A stretch of 64,000 bases of DNA from Vicugna pacos (taxonomy: Eukaryota; Chordata; Mammalia; Artiodactyla; Camelidae). A model generated the notes under the pieces. It saw only the letters and a list, made by a program, of their open reading frames with translations, made no database searches and was not told the origin of the DNA. Positions 1 to 11,054 of the stretch are shown here, piece by piece. The position numbers were made by a program, and so were the translations under genes. The stretch is taken from assembly GCF_048564905.1 (NCBI RefSeq), contig NC_133019.1, forward strand, positions 12,814,501 through 12,878,500, written 5' to 3'. Every line of letters starts with the position of its first letter. Position 1 is the stretch's first letter.

Positions 1-109
1 ACCTCTAAGCTTAGGTGATAAACGCACCAGATGTCCTTTCAGGAGAATGAGATTTTGCTTTCTACTCTATAGATTTATGTATGTTGGGATTTTAAGATAA
101 TGTTTTAGT

Positions 110-835
110 ATTACTTTTTCATTGTGGTAAAATATATATAATAAAAAAAATCTGCCATTTTAACCATTTTAAGTGTACAGTTCTGTGGCATTAATTATAT
201 TCACAATGTGGTACGACCGTCACCACTGTCTCCAAAATTTCTTCATCACCCAAACAGAAACTCTGTATCCATTAAGCGATTCTCCATTCCCATCCCCCTA
301 CTCCAGCTCCTGGTAATAGCTTATCTACTTTCTCTCTCTCTGCCTTTTCTAGACGGTTCATGTAAGTGGAATCATATAATAGCTGTCCTTTTGTGACTGG
401 CTTGTTTCACTTCGCATGATGTCTTCAAGGTTCATCCAGGTGGTAGCACTTATCAGAATTTCTTTTTTGTGTGTATGGCTGAATAATATTCCGCTGTATT
501 TATGTACCACATTCTGTTCATTCATCTATCTGTCCATGCACACTGGGGTTGCGTCCATCTTTTGGCTATTGTGAAGAGTGCGGCTGTGCATATGGGGATA
601 GAAATACCTTTTCAAGTCCCTACTTTCCATTTTTCTGTGTATTTACCCAGGAGTGGAATTGCTAGGTTGCATGGAAATTCTGTTTAATTTTTGGAGGAAT
701 CGACGTATCGTTTTTCACAGCAGGTTCACCATTTCACATCCCCACCAACAGTGCACAAAGGTTTGTTTTTCCTCACCTTCTCCAACATTTGTTGTTTTCT
801 GTTGTTGTTAAAAATAGCCATCCTAATAGTATTAC
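110..835 (-). mobile_element. Old L1 (L1M-type) 3' end
   Basis: The + strand reads as the reverse complement of an old L1: an A/T-rich 3' end near 110-160, then the 3' UTR and the end of ORF2 running to about 835. The recognisable strings are the segments for 'accattttaagtgtacag', 'catcacccaaacagaaac' and 'ttggctattgtgaagag'. It is 5'-truncated and diverged, typical of placental-age L1M copies. Family is recognised from memory of the consensus; the exact subfamily is not assigned. Confidence 0.8.
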
Positions 836-1800
836 TTTAAAGACTATAAACGAGCAAAGAAATACATATTCACCAGAGCTTCTCAAAGATCCAGTTTTTA
901 CCACCTGGCAAGACTGAGGCACTCACATGCAGGAGAACTGTGTACTTAGGGTCCCTTGCAAGTGCCAGAGAAGGGTGTTTTCTGGACTCCAGTGCAGCCC
1001 ACATCATATCTCCTAGGAGAATACCTGGAGCCCAGCCCAGACTTGAAGCTCCCCTGGTACCTCTGGCTCCTTGGGTGACTTGGAGATAACAGACCCCTCA
1101 GTGCACATGGGTCGGTGCCCCAGGAGGAGTGTTGGCCAGCACCAGTGTGGGCCAGGCTGAGACATTAGCCACACCCCGTGCCCATCCCCCAAACTCAAAG
1201 GTCAGAAGACATCTGAGAACGACGGCAGAAGGGTCACTGCCCCTGAAGTCTCTGGCGGATGGCATGGCTCAGATTCGGGCGAGGCAATGCATGGGTCTGC
1301 TCTACTCTTGTACCCACAGGGCCTTGCTGCTGTTGAGGGATTGCCCCAGCTGGGTCAAAAGAACTCCTGGATGGGGACACTGTGTTCTCCTGGTGTTGCC
1401 ATAGGACACTCTGTGCTCCCAGGAGGAGGAGCACAAGGCAGTGTCATGCTCTGGGGAGAGAAACAGCAAGTGTGGGGTTATCTGGGGACTTCTGTGCCTG
1501 AGAGCACCAAGGGTGGCATCGCAGTTATCTCACTGGGTGATGACCAGCAGCTCACGGTGGGGACTCCAGAATTGCCCATGTCAGATGGGTGAGGATATGA
1601 GTTGCTGGCTCTGGGATGGTGGATTAGTGATATGGTAACTAAAGAAGTAGGACCTATAAGAACACAATCATAGGACACTAGGATTGGAGGGAACCACCTT
1701 GTCTCTCAGTCCAGTTCCTTTGACATCATCTCTAACAAATGATCATAACTCTACACCAACAGCCTCTTGTGATCAGGTGCCCCATTTGTTTGTTCGTCAT
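836..1800. other. No gene seen
   Basis: Moderately GC-rich sequence with only short overlapping open frames on both strands, none with a recognisable domain or a splice-compatible neighbour. I see no repeat family here with confidence. Confidence 0.5.
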
Positions 1801-1804
1801 TGTA

Positions 1805-2305
1805 TCTACAGTGTGGTAGCCTGCCTCTGAGATCCATCTTCATCTCCAGTATTCACAGCCTTGTGTGGTCCCGCTCACGTTGAAGAGGGCTGATGTATGG
1901 GAGCGCTAGGCTGTAGTGGGTGTCATGGGATATGGCTCCCAAAGCTGGTCATAAAGGGCATTGTGGCTTCCGTGCTGCTTTCCCTTGGCTCACTGACTCT
2001 GAGGAAAGACGGCCATCATGTTGGATGACACTCAGGCAACCCTGCGAAGGGGTCCACATAGGAAGGAGCTCAACAGCCAGCACCAACTTGCCAGCCATGA
2101 GTGAGCCACCTTGGAAACAGATCCTCCAGCCTTGGTCAAGCCTTCAGATGACGGTAGACCCAGGCAATGTCCTGCCTGCAACCTCATGACAGATCCTGAA
2201 CCAGAACCACACAGCCAAGCCATGGACCGACAGAAATTGTGAGAGATCATAAGACACTAAGTTTGAGGGTGATTTGCTATGCAGCAATAATTGACTAATA
2301 CACAG
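1805..2305 (+). mobile_element. MLT1-type solo LTR (ERVL-MaLR fossil)
   Basis: The sequence follows the MLT1 LTR consensus: 'ccagcaccaacttgccagcc', 'gagccaccttgg', 'ctgaaccagaaccac', and the terminal 'ataattgactaatacaca'. It looks like a solo LTR of the MaLR group, an old placental-wide element. It is diverged and non-functional. Confidence 0.8.
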
Positions 2306-2760
2306 TGCCTAGCCCAGTGCTTGGCTTGTGGCCATCACTCAGTTGTCGAGTGAATGAATCCTGCTGAATAGTGAACACCTCCACTGATAGCCAACAGACC
2401 ACCTCCCCAAACGATTGAGTCTATCTTTGAACAACTCTGTCCAAGTTTATTAAAATTAAACTGGTTCTTTCTCAATACAGCCTTGTTTTAATTTTTACTC
2501 CTTTTTTTGAGCCACAGAATAATTATAATTTCTTTATGCACATATTCTGCTCACAGGAAATCTGTCCAGAGACTCTTTGCATAAAGCCTCAAACCTTGTG
2601 GACAAAAAGGCACAGGTGCCTTGGGATGAAGAATCTTGGGTTGATTTCTGAGAGGGCAAAGGTCTTGTCTGTCTTGTTTATTATTCTTGTATAGTCAGCA
2701 CCCAGCACAAGGGCTAGAACTTGGCAGGTTCTCAATAAATATTTATTAAATAAATAAATG
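2306..2760 (+). mobile_element. L2 3' end fragments
   Basis: At 2640-2760 the series 'gtcttgtctgtcttgttta', 'cagcacccagcacaag' and 'ctcaataaatatttattaa' matches the L2 3' end with its short A/T repeat tail. A shorter piece of similar character ('agtgcctagcccagtgctt') lies at 2302-2360. The 2360-2640 stretch between them looks unique. Confidence 0.65.
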
Positions 2761-2774
2761 GATGTAACAAATCT

Positions 2775-3230
2775 TTTTTTCTTGCTCAGTTATACAGTAT
2801 ATGTATGTTCATCTTTACCAGGTGAGGCTGAATTATTTTCTAAGGTGACTGCAGCACTAGCTCTTCCAATAATTGGACCTTCCTGTTTTTCTTTTCTCTC
2901 ATTTCTTCCCCGTTTCTGCATGCTCTTCTTCCTGGGAGATTTCCTCACCCTTCATTCAGTTTTCTGTTTTTGCAAGAGCTTTTTTCAAAAAAAAATTCTG
3001 TGGATGTTCTTTTATAGTATCCTGTTCTTTCTTCATCAGTGTAATATATTCTTTTAGCTCTCTGATGATATTAATGGTATTTTAAAGGGTCCTTCTGTCT
3101 GTATAGTCTCCATTTTCTTCAGGTTCCTTTTTTAATGTCTGTCTTTTTTGGTCTCTGTCTTTCATTTAAGAATCTTCCCTCAAATGACTGGTAAACTTTC
3201 CTTGTCTGCTTAAATTTCAGAGCGGGGATT
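2775..3230 (-). mobile_element. HAL1/L1 ORF1-like fragment
   Basis: T-rich + strand whose reverse complement resembles the coiled-coil-coding part of L1 ORF1 or HAL1 (a half-L1 with ORF1 only). It resembles the longer copies at 9195-10170 and 26640-27480 in motif order. The repeat may continue to about 4100 as 5' UTR, but that part is not recognisable enough to call. Confidence 0.5.
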
Positions 3231-4414
3231 TGAAAGCTGATTCGAAACTCCAAGCTTATGACTACAGAATAATTGTTGACTATGAGCTACACTGTTGGGT
3301 GATCCACTGCAATGTTTGGTTAGGGGACCCCTAGTGTAAAAATATTTAGGTCTTTTCCTTTGAACTGGTAGTGTTTCCCTAGAAGTTTCTCCTACTCTCC
3401 TGCCTGGAGGATAAAGGCCTGGATAGCAGTGCTCCTGGGGCCAAGTGGAAGAGCAGGATGGGACTCAGCATTCAGAGGGCATACTTCGATTGGACTTCTC
3501 TATTTCTAGGACAGTACCCCTGTCCTCAGCTCTGCCTGGCATTCTCCTTCTGCGTCTCTCCCTCTTCAGAGAATATACTTCCAGTCTTCAGCCAAGGTGA
3601 GAGAGAAAAGCTAAAGCTTTTCCTGCTTTTTAAATAGTTTCAGCCAATCTTTCTTATTGTACAACAGCCTCCTCTCTCACTTCTATTTTCAGTGGCACCT
3701 GGTATCTCCAGGTCAGGGCTGGTATATACGGCTGTGCAAGACGTGCACTGCACAATTCCAAGGGTACCTTTCCCATGCTGTAAACCTCACAGAATTGTAC
3801 ATTTATTCTGACAGACTTCTGGTAGATGGCAGTAACGTGTCTTCAGAAAGGAGAGGTTAGTTTTTAATTCACACACAGGTGTAACAGTGGCTAGCAGCAG
3901 ATTTACTACCATTCCATAACCTTTTGAAAACTCAGGGTAATAAGTCGGGTGGAGCTCATCTTTCCCCACTCCCAGCTTCAGATCAGCTTACTCAGTTCCG
4001 CTAAATGAGCTGCAACTGGTCTGTCTGCTTTCTCACTTTCAAAATTTTGCTGTGGTCTTTTCTCCTATTCTTTTTGTCCCTACGGCTCTACTTCTTCTCT
4101 TTAGAAAAGCTTATCACTATAGCTTGATAGGGGTTTCAGGGAAAAGTGAAATTAGAGACACACACCCAGTCTGCCATGCTTGTCTGGAAGTCTGTGAAAG
4201 TACAGACAGAAAATGCCTGAAGGCTTTATGGTGCATCTTTCCGTTAGAGTCTAAGTCACTGGATCTATCCTGGGAGGTTAAATGTTTCCAACGCTGAGAG
4301 GTCTCTGTTACTGCAGAGGATGTGTGAATAGGGATGTGCTTGTCAAGATGTCCTTCCGTTGACAAATTTATGTTAACGGAATAACTACAGAATGTATGCA
4401 TTTAGTTATAAAAT
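3231..4414. other. No gene seen; possible repeat 5' region
   Basis: Intergenic sequence with short open frames only. Some of it may be the 5' part of the adjacent HAL1/L1-like element. No exon with supporting splice sites was found. Confidence 0.4.
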
Positions 4415-4935
4415 TGTTCATTGCAGTGCTGTTTATAATTTTAAAAATTAAAAAAAAAACTCACAATGTATAAGAGAAGATTGTTAAATTATGATATGTC
4501 CACATTAATCTCCATCAAAAATCAGATTGTGAATGAGCATCAATTGACATGAGTGTGTAAGAATGATATACTCTTAGGGAGTGATGAGATAACTCAAGTG
4601 GTAGAGTGCATGCTTGGCATACACAAGGTCCTTGGACAGTCCTCAGCACCTTCTCTAAAAAAAAAAAAAGAAAGAAAAACCAAATAAATAAACCTAATTA
4701 CCTCCGCTCCCAAAAAAGAATGGTATACTCTTTAAACAATAAATCAAGTTATTAAACAATCTGCATAAAAATAAATTTGTAAAAAAAAAATCTAAATATA
4801 TGCCTAGATAAAAAAGTTGGAGAATAGACAAGTGTTGATGGTAGAATTATGGTGATTAGATATATTTTTTGCTTATCAGTAATTTATGCTTTTTCTATAT
4901 TGTGCTCTTTCAGATACTAACAAAATAAAAAACAA
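4415..4935 (+). mobile_element. L1-type 3' fragment, split by a SINE
   Basis: 'attgcagtgctgtttataat', 'ttgttaaattatgatatgtc' and, past the SINE, 'gtatactctttaaacaat' follow the 3' region of old L1 elements (a segment that normally reads like 'cattgcagcactgtttata...'). The element is interrupted at 4576-4715 by a tRNA-derived SINE with a direct repeat on both sides. Confidence 0.6.
4576..4715 (+). mobile_element. Camelid Vic-1-type tRNA SINE
   Basis: The head 'aactcaagtggtagagtgca' followed by 'tgcttggcatacacaaggtcc' is a tRNA-like pol III A/B-box region. The body ends with 'cagtcctcagcacct', an A-rich stretch, then 'aacctaattacctccgctcc'. A 17-bp target-site duplication with one mismatch flanks it (4559-4575 'aagaatgatatactctt' and 4716-4732 'aagaatggtatactctt'). 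This structure matches the camelid Vic-1 SINE as I recall it, and supports a camelid source. Confidence 0.85.
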
Positions 4936-5352
4936 TTTATTAATATTAGTTAATGTTTTAGTGGGCAGGATTCCTACTCAGAAACGTCAGGCACTCTTAA
5001 TTCTAGCCACAGATCTTGTCACCAGAAGCATAGATATTTGAGATACCTCACCTTGATCTTACGAAAAATTGCCATTCCTCAGTGGCCTTTTAATACGATT
5101 CAGAAATCCCTGTATATAGAGTTCCACAAGGACGTTTATTTTGCAACTCAGTGTTTGGAAAAGCTTTATTTTCCCTGGGAGTCTGGTCTGTTTTCCTCTT
5201 TGGATTACAATTATGTAACTGACTGAATTTCCCTCTTCACGGGCTTCCAGGAAACCCAAAGCCAATGTGTAAGTCAACTATTGCAACTTTGTCAGCCCTT
5301 ATTGCCTGTGTTTGTGTCTCGTGCTTTATCAGGTGGTGCTTTCCATCTACAA

Positions 5353-5369
5353 TTATTATTATTATTACT
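5353..5369 (+). repeat. Short (ATT)n microsatellite
   Basis: About five ATT units directly beside the SINE at 5375-5497. Confidence 0.6.
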
Positions 5370-5374
5370 TATTC

Positions 5375-5497
5375 TAAAATTATTTTCAGGGGGGAAGTCA
5401 TTAGGTATATTTATCTTTTAATGGAGGTACTGGGGATTGAAAGGACCTTGTGCATGCTAAGCACGTGCTCTACCACTGAGCCATACCCTTCCCTGCT
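5375..5497 (-). mobile_element. Camelid Vic-1-type tRNA SINE
   Basis: The reverse complement contains 'agtggtagagcacgtgct', 'tagcatgcacaaggtcc', 'caatccccagtacctcc' and the 'aaatatacctaatgactt' tail region. It agrees with the copy at 4576-4715, in the opposite orientation, and retains the tRNA-derived promoter region. Confidence 0.85.
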
Positions 5498-5499
5498 CT

Positions 5500-6285
5500 T
5501 GTACAATTTTTATTTTCATTGGTCTGAAGATCTTCTCTCTCCCTCTCTCTCTTCCCCTCTCAGCCCCCTCCCCCCATCATCACCATTCTCATCATCATCA
5601 TTTCAATTTTCAGTGCCAGTAGCCTCAAATCATCTTTGGTGGTGAAGGAGAGTTTATGTAAACAAATTCCAAACAACTAAAATCCTTATCTTTCTTGGCC
5701 CCCATCACTGTGTTGACTCAATGTGCCCAGTACATGTTGTAGTATCAGAATCCACGTCACTGGTCCCGCCCAGCTATTGCACACAGGTGTTTCTGGCCCA
5801 AACACCTAGCTGTGGGCCATTTCTCAGACATGATGGATCATGGCCCACGGAGGCCAGAGAGACAAGGCTAACAATATAAGGCCCTGCTGTTCTGGCCCTA
5901 ACTCGAGCTGCTTCTACCTCTGTAGGGGACAGGAGAGGAGGGGAACTGAAGGGGGCATCTTTAAGTGTGAGATGGGGCAAGGAGGGAGGGGTGGACTCTG
6001 CTCCCTGGGATGGCTTGGCAGCTGTCCCCGAGCTTGGCTGTCCTTTCCCTGGCTGGCCCTGAGCTACTGTTCCTGTGCCCAGATCAGCTTACACATGGAC
6101 CCTGGCCCTCCTGCATTTCAATAGCCCTCTTTCTCCCAAATCATAAATCCCTGGGACCTGGCTTTCTGCTGAGCACAGTGGGTCCCTGGCTTCCCCCAGT
6201 AAGGTGTGTAGAGGCTCTGGGTGGTTCGGGTCCCACAAGTGGGGCTCTCTCTTATCCTGAGCATGAGCTAGTGTGTTGAGCGTGG
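5500..6285. other. No gene seen
   Basis: Contains a pyrimidine-rich stretch at 5535-5600 (CTCTCT, then CCCCC and TCATCATCA runs) and GC-rich sequence with short overlapping open frames. None has domain or splice support. Confidence 0.45.
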
Positions 6286-6289
6286 ACTT

Positions 6290-6460
6290 CAGTGTCAGAT
6301 AGTCCAGGAACTGGCCCAGGGCAAGACACTGAGCAAGTTCCCAAATCTCTGTGCATCTCAGTTTCTCTGTAAGGAAAGTGAGGATGACAATACCCACCCT
6401 GGAGCAGTGCCTTGAGCATTACATTACAGATAATGAAGGTAAACACCGGGCACTGGGAGA
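6290..6460 (-). mobile_element. MIR SINE
   Basis: Reverse-oriented MIR: 'caagttcccaaatctctg', 'catctcagtttctctgtaag' and 'gaggatgacaatacccacc' follow the core and 3' part of MIR in the antisense direction. Confidence 0.65.
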
Positions 6461-6794
6461 TGCTCAAAAAAAAGTGACAACCGCTAGCCTCGACAGAATT
6501 GGTCACCTGGAATCTTATGAGACAAAATGATTCTGTTGATTGTTATCAATGCTTTATTGTTTGAACTATGGCTCTAGAACCACCCTACCCCATCCCCAAG
6601 GTGGGTTCACAGTTTTGAAGGCATTAGCCTCCTGGAAGTCCTGTTTGCCTGGCAAAGTAATAAGCTGCCTCTTTTCTTTAAAGCTCCAAGACCTGGTCTC
6701 TGAGTTATTTGGCTCATCAGGGCCCGGGGGTGGATCTTTCGGCAACAAATTGAACATGTTTATTTTTACCAGCTAATGTAAGACTCCATTCTGT

Positions 6795-7345
6795 GAATTC
6801 ACCATCATTTATTTGTCTATCCACTGGTGGACATTTAGGTTGTTTCCCTTCCATTTCCTTTCCTTCATTTCTTCCTCCCTTCCTTTCTTTCTTTTTTATT
6901 TTTTTTTTGCTGTATGAACAATGCTTGGATTTCCCTTGAGACCTAGAATATACTCACTGATGGTAAAAATTCTGTTTCCCAGGGTGTGCAGTGTTCCTTA
7001 TATATCAATTTTGTTGACTATTTTATTTTTCTGTGATACTATAATTTTTTAGAAAATAGCACTAAAATCTCCTATCAAATTTGTCATGTTCTCTTTGAAA
7101 CTCAGCAGCTTTTAGGTTTATATTTTTTGAGGCTAAGCTGTTAGGTTTTATTTTCCTGGTGAATTTTTGTCTTTCCACTAATCCTTTTTGCCCCAAAGCT
7201 TGATGTTTATATATTATATTGTTATACTTGCTTTCTCTTGATCAATTTTTGTCTGGTATGTTTTCTTAACCACCTGCCCTTATCTTTTTCTTCTCTGGTA
7301 TTATATTATAGGTATGTCTCTTTAAATAGCAAATGACTGGAATTT
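6795..7345 (-). mobile_element. L1 ORF2 fragment (first half)
   Basis: The antisense L1 ORF2 end ('tttatttgtctatccactgg', 'tggacatttaggttgtttcc') is followed by T-rich sequence that resembles more internal antisense ORF2. The element resumes at about 7600 after a MIR copy. Confidence 0.55.
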
Positions 7346-7361
7346 GAATAAAATCCAACGT

Positions 7362-7598
7362 GAAAACAATAATAACAATAGTAAACTCTTACAAAGCACT
7401 TACTATGTGCAGAGCACTGCTCTGAGAGCTTTTATTTTTCATGTGTGAAAACATTTGTTTCCCACAGAACCTATGATGTGCACACTATAATTGTCCTCAT
7501 TTTCCTAATAAGGAAACCGATGTACAGAGAACTTGCCCAAGGTCACAGCGCTAATCCATTTCAGCAGGCAGTCTAGTTCCAGACTCACTGCTCTAGGG
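7362..7598 (+). mobile_element. MIR SINE inside an L1
   Basis: A near full-length MIR: 'acaaagcacttactatgtgc', 'agagcactgctctgagagc', 'attttcctaataaggaaacc', 'aacttgcccaaggtcacagc' and 'agactcactgctctaggggc'. L1 antisense sequence is found on both sides. Confidence 0.85.
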
Positions 7599-7599
7599 G

Positions 7600-7745
7600 C
7601 TGGTTTAATCTGTTTCCTTTCATTGTGATTATTGATTTATTTCTATCATACCATCTTATATATTCTATTTACCATGGCATTTCTTTGCTTCTTTTATCTT
7701 CCTGCTTGAACTTCTATTGATTTTATTATGTTCCTTTAAAAAACA
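7600..7745 (-). mobile_element. L1 ORF2 fragment (second half)
   Basis: 'cattgtgattattgatttat', 'cataccatcttatatattc' and 'accatggcatttctttgc' continue the antisense L1 in the expected order after the MIR at 7362-7598. Confidence 0.5.
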
Positions 7746-8149
7746 GTTTTATTAACTTTTGCTTTTATCACACGACACAGTTTTAAAAGTCCAACAAATC
7801 TACAAGTTAGTACAGAAAAAAACAGAAGTCCCTCAAGTTCATCCCCATTTTCCATTCTGCAAAAACAACAGCTTCTGGCTCTTAAAAGTCTTGCGTTATT
7901 ACTCTGATTTTTCAGCTTTAGGCTTATTTATCTTTAGGCTTAATGATTGCCAACTACGGTGGAAGAAAATTGGGTTCTCTTTTGCATATACATACACACC
8001 TTGTACGCAACACACACACACCCCCACACACCCCCACACACGACTTTATCTCCTGCTTTCCTGAAACCAGGTGAGGCCCTTTGAGTTACAAATCCTTTCT
8101 GAGTCTCCAGTTTCTCTTTTGCAGGAAAAAAGCTTCAACCTCCTAGACC
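7746..8149. other. No gene seen; (CA)/(CCCCACA) repeat inside
   Basis: Unassigned A/T-rich sequence followed by a simple repeat of CA and CCCCACA units at about 8005-8042. No gene. Confidence 0.5.
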
Positions 8150-8603
8150 AACTGTGAGTTCCAAAGAGCAGATTCAAACAGTTACTAATTAGGGAGCGGA
8201 GGTATTGCAGAAACAAAGGAGGAGCGGACAAGAAACAATAGTGCAGTGATAAAGCGGGGTCCTGGCTTCTCCTTGAGGGAGATGCCTAACATATCTGTAA
8301 GTTCTTCTGCAGGAACTCAGGCCCACACCCAGGTGGGGGATGGTAACTTCAGGCTGAGCCCCCGTTCCTGGAACACAGCCCTGTTATTTCACCACTAATC
8401 AATCAGAAAAGAGTCACACACTCTGTAAACCTCACCCCCAATTTTGCTTATAAAAACTTCTCCCCCCAAGCCATCGAAGATTTCCAGGTTTTCTTGGGCA
8501 CCATTCTCCTTGCTTGGCCCTGCAATAACCTTTCTCTGCCCCAAACTCCGACTTTTCGGTTTGTTTGACCTCCTTGTGCGACACAACTTTGCCTTTGGTA
8601 ACA
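8150..8603 (+). mobile_element. Solo LTR of an endogenous retrovirus (fossil)
   Basis: The right part has the classic order of a retroviral LTR: a TATA-like 'gcttataaaaac' near 8448, a polyadenylation-like 'gcaataacctttctctgc' near 8522, then a short R/U5-like region ending in 'tttggtaaca' at 8603. The left edge is set tentatively at a TG near 8150, giving about 450 bp. No internal retroviral sequence adjoins it, so it is a solo LTR. Group is uncertain (ERV1-like by appearance). Non-functional as a provirus. Confidence 0.6.
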
Positions 8604-9190
8604 TTCCAATTTATGATATCATATTTCTTATTAAAACTATGGTATCAGTACTTATTGTGATTATGTACACATTATTCACATGTGGTTTACTATGGTACCT
8701 TTTGAAGCATGACTTTTTTTTTCTCCTTGCAGTTTATAATTGTCTTTTGTTGTTGTTTGCTTAGTTTTCTATATGTTTCAATAATTTACCCCCAGGTTCT
8801 TGCCCAGATGGGTAAATCTGGAACATAGGGAAGCCAGGCAGGGAGCAGAAATCAAGCCCGCCCTAGAAGGGGAAACTGACCTCCCTAAGAATCTTGAACA
8901 TGGATGCATTTGAACAAAGTGCCACCTTTCTCAGTAAAATCAATCTAATTTTCTAGCACTGAAATTCTCCATAAAAGGAGGGGCCACTGGACCTTGCAAC
9001 ACAAACACCTCCAGATGTCCCTTTCTTCTCAGTGGGGCCTGCAGTCACACTAGCCTGAGGCCAGCTGGCTTCCTGGGTGGGTGGCTGAGTGGGTGGGAGC
9101 TTACCTTCATAATAAATGTTGACTAGTAGAAACAATGGAGGAAGGCTTACAAGGGTTGGAGACCTAGCCAGGTTTTATAAGCTAGATTCT
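8604..9190. other. No gene seen; unique sequence
   Basis: No repeat family recognised and no supported coding exon. It includes a 'tccataaaaggagg' TATA-like string near 8970 without other promoter evidence. Confidence 0.4.
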
Positions 9191-9194
9191 GTGG

Positions 9195-10170
9195 ATCGCT
9201 GGATCCCAGGCTTCCTCTTTCTTGGTTTATTTCCATATTTTAGTGGAGCACATCCTTCACTAGCTTTCTGAGAAAGAGCATGAGAAGTACCGTTTTGGGG
9301 ATCTTGCGTGTCTGAACACGTGTTTATTTTACCCTCATGCTTAATTGATAATTTGGATGGTACAGCATTCTAAGTTGAAATTTTTCTTTTAGAATTTAGA
9401 AAACACTGTTCATATTATCTTTTAGCTTCTGCATGCACTCTTTTGTTGTCCTCGCTCTTTTTTTTTTTTACATTTTTTATTGATTCATAATCATTTTACA
9501 GTGTTGTGTCAAATTCCAGTGTTCAGCACAATTTTTCAGTCATTCATGGACATATACACACTCATTGTCACATTTTTTTCTCTGTGATTTATCATAACAT
9601 TTTGTGTATATTTGTCCTCACTCTTTCTGAAAGTATCTTCTCTTTCTCCTTGTGGTCATAAAAATTCACGATGAAGTGCTTGGATGTGGGTCTGTTTTCA
9701 ACCACTGTTCTAGGCACTAGTTGAGCCCTTTCAATCTGCAAGCTCATTTCCTCCAATTCAGAGAAAATTTCCTAAATAATTTCTTTAATGATTTCCCTTA
9801 TTCTGTCTCTTTCTGAAATTCTTATTGTTTGGATCTTAGACTTCTTGATTGGTTCTCTAATCTTCTAAATTTTCTTTCTTCTTTCCCAACTTTCTTTGTC
9901 TTGTAACCCATCTACTAAGTTATGGTTGGTTTGTTTTGATTTGTTTTATTTCTGTTATATTTTTAAATTCCCAATTAAAAATCTTTTTTTCCCCTGACCA
10001 CCCATGTTGTCATTTAAAAAAAAAATCCTATTCTAGTTTTATGGTTAAAATAGTTTTCTTATATCTCTTTGCATTTTTCTTTTTTCTCCCTGCAAAGACT
10101 CTCCTTTTTTCTACATTGCTGTTTACTGGTTTTTATTTTGGCTCAATGTTTCATATGAGAGACTCTCCTT
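9195..10170 (-). mobile_element. HAL1/L1 ORF1-like element, split by a young L1 tail
   Basis: The reverse complement resembles L1 ORF1/HAL1 coding sequence: coiled-coil part at the high-coordinate end, then the part for the RRSNI..-type core, then the KEKIL-type end. In + orientation the landmarks are 'tgagaaagagcatgagaag', 'gatgaagtgcttggatgtgg' and 'tctgaaattcttattgtttg', in the same order as the copy at 26640-27480. A 153-bp young L1 3' end interrupts it at 9459-9611. Confidence 0.6.
9459..9611 (-). mobile_element. Young camelid-type L1 3' end, target duplication intact
   Basis: A poly-T start is followed by 'attgattcataatcatttt', 'gtgtcaaattccagtgttc' and 'cattcatggacatatacac', the reverse complement of a lineage-specific L1 3' UTR. 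Direct repeats flank it: 9446-9458 'ttgtcctcgctct' and 9612-9624 'ttgtcctcactct' (13 bp, one mismatch). This marks target-primed insertion of a strongly 5'-truncated L1. Confidence 0.85.
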
Positions 10171-10254
10171 AGATGTTCTATGATTCTGGGCTATCTGCTG
10201 ACGTTTGTAAGTGGGAACCCTTAGGGAGCTGATAGGATAAAGGTCTAAAGTAAA

Positions 10255-10700
10255 ACAGTGTGGTCTTGCTAAAAGAGACAGACCAATGGAACAGACTGTT
10301 AAGTCCAGAAATAGACCCCAAAGCAAATGGAAATTTAGTAATGAGAAACATAAGACCAAGAATAATGAGGAGATAGTATTGAAACAACTGCATAGCTATT
10401 TGGGAAAAGATAAAATTGGATCCATTCCTCACACCATACACTCATACACTCCAAATGCACCCGAGATAAATGAGAGCTGAATGGACTCCAAATACATGAG
10501 AGATCTAAATGAAAAGATTTTACAAGTACTAAAAGAAAAGGTAGATGAATTACATTATAACTTGGAAGTAGTGAAACTCTAATTATGACTGAAAATTGAA
10601 AAGCATTGCATGAAAAGATTAATTTGACTATATAAAAATAGAAATATTTTGCAGGGCAAAAAATCAAATCACTATAAGCAAAGTCAAAAGACAAATGATA
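10255..10700 (+). mobile_element. L1 ORF2 3' coding fragment
   Basis: 'gacagaccaatggaacagac', 'gtccagaaatagaccccaaa', 'aactgcatagctatttggg' and 'aaattggatccattcctcac' follow the end of L1 ORF2 (the endonuclease-RT protein's C-terminal part). Old copy with many stops, 5'-truncated. Confidence 0.85.
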
Positions 10701-11050
10701 AACTAAAAGAAACTGTTGTGTGTATTGTGGGTTAAAGCAAACTCATACATATGTAGAAGAAAAGGAGTAAAAATATTAAAGTTCTGCAATTTAAACTTTG
10801 AATTAGAAATATCTACCTGAAATCAGGATTTTTTTTCCTTAGATTTCCTACCTTTAGTTAACCGCAAGGGTCACAAGCAAAGACAATCCAATAGCAAAGA
10901 ACACACCAAGCCCCAGAACCTAGTTTGTAAATATCGTTTTCCACTAAAACAGACCAGAGCACCTTAGAGAAATGGCTGGTGTAGTTCTGGGGCAAACTAC
11001 AAACGAGGTGAGCTTAGGAAATCTAGTTGTACCGGAAATCAAGGAAGCAC
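10701..11050. other. No gene seen
   Basis: A-rich sequence continuing from the L1 fragment, then unassigned sequence. Confidence 0.45.
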
Positions 11051-11054
11051 TGAA

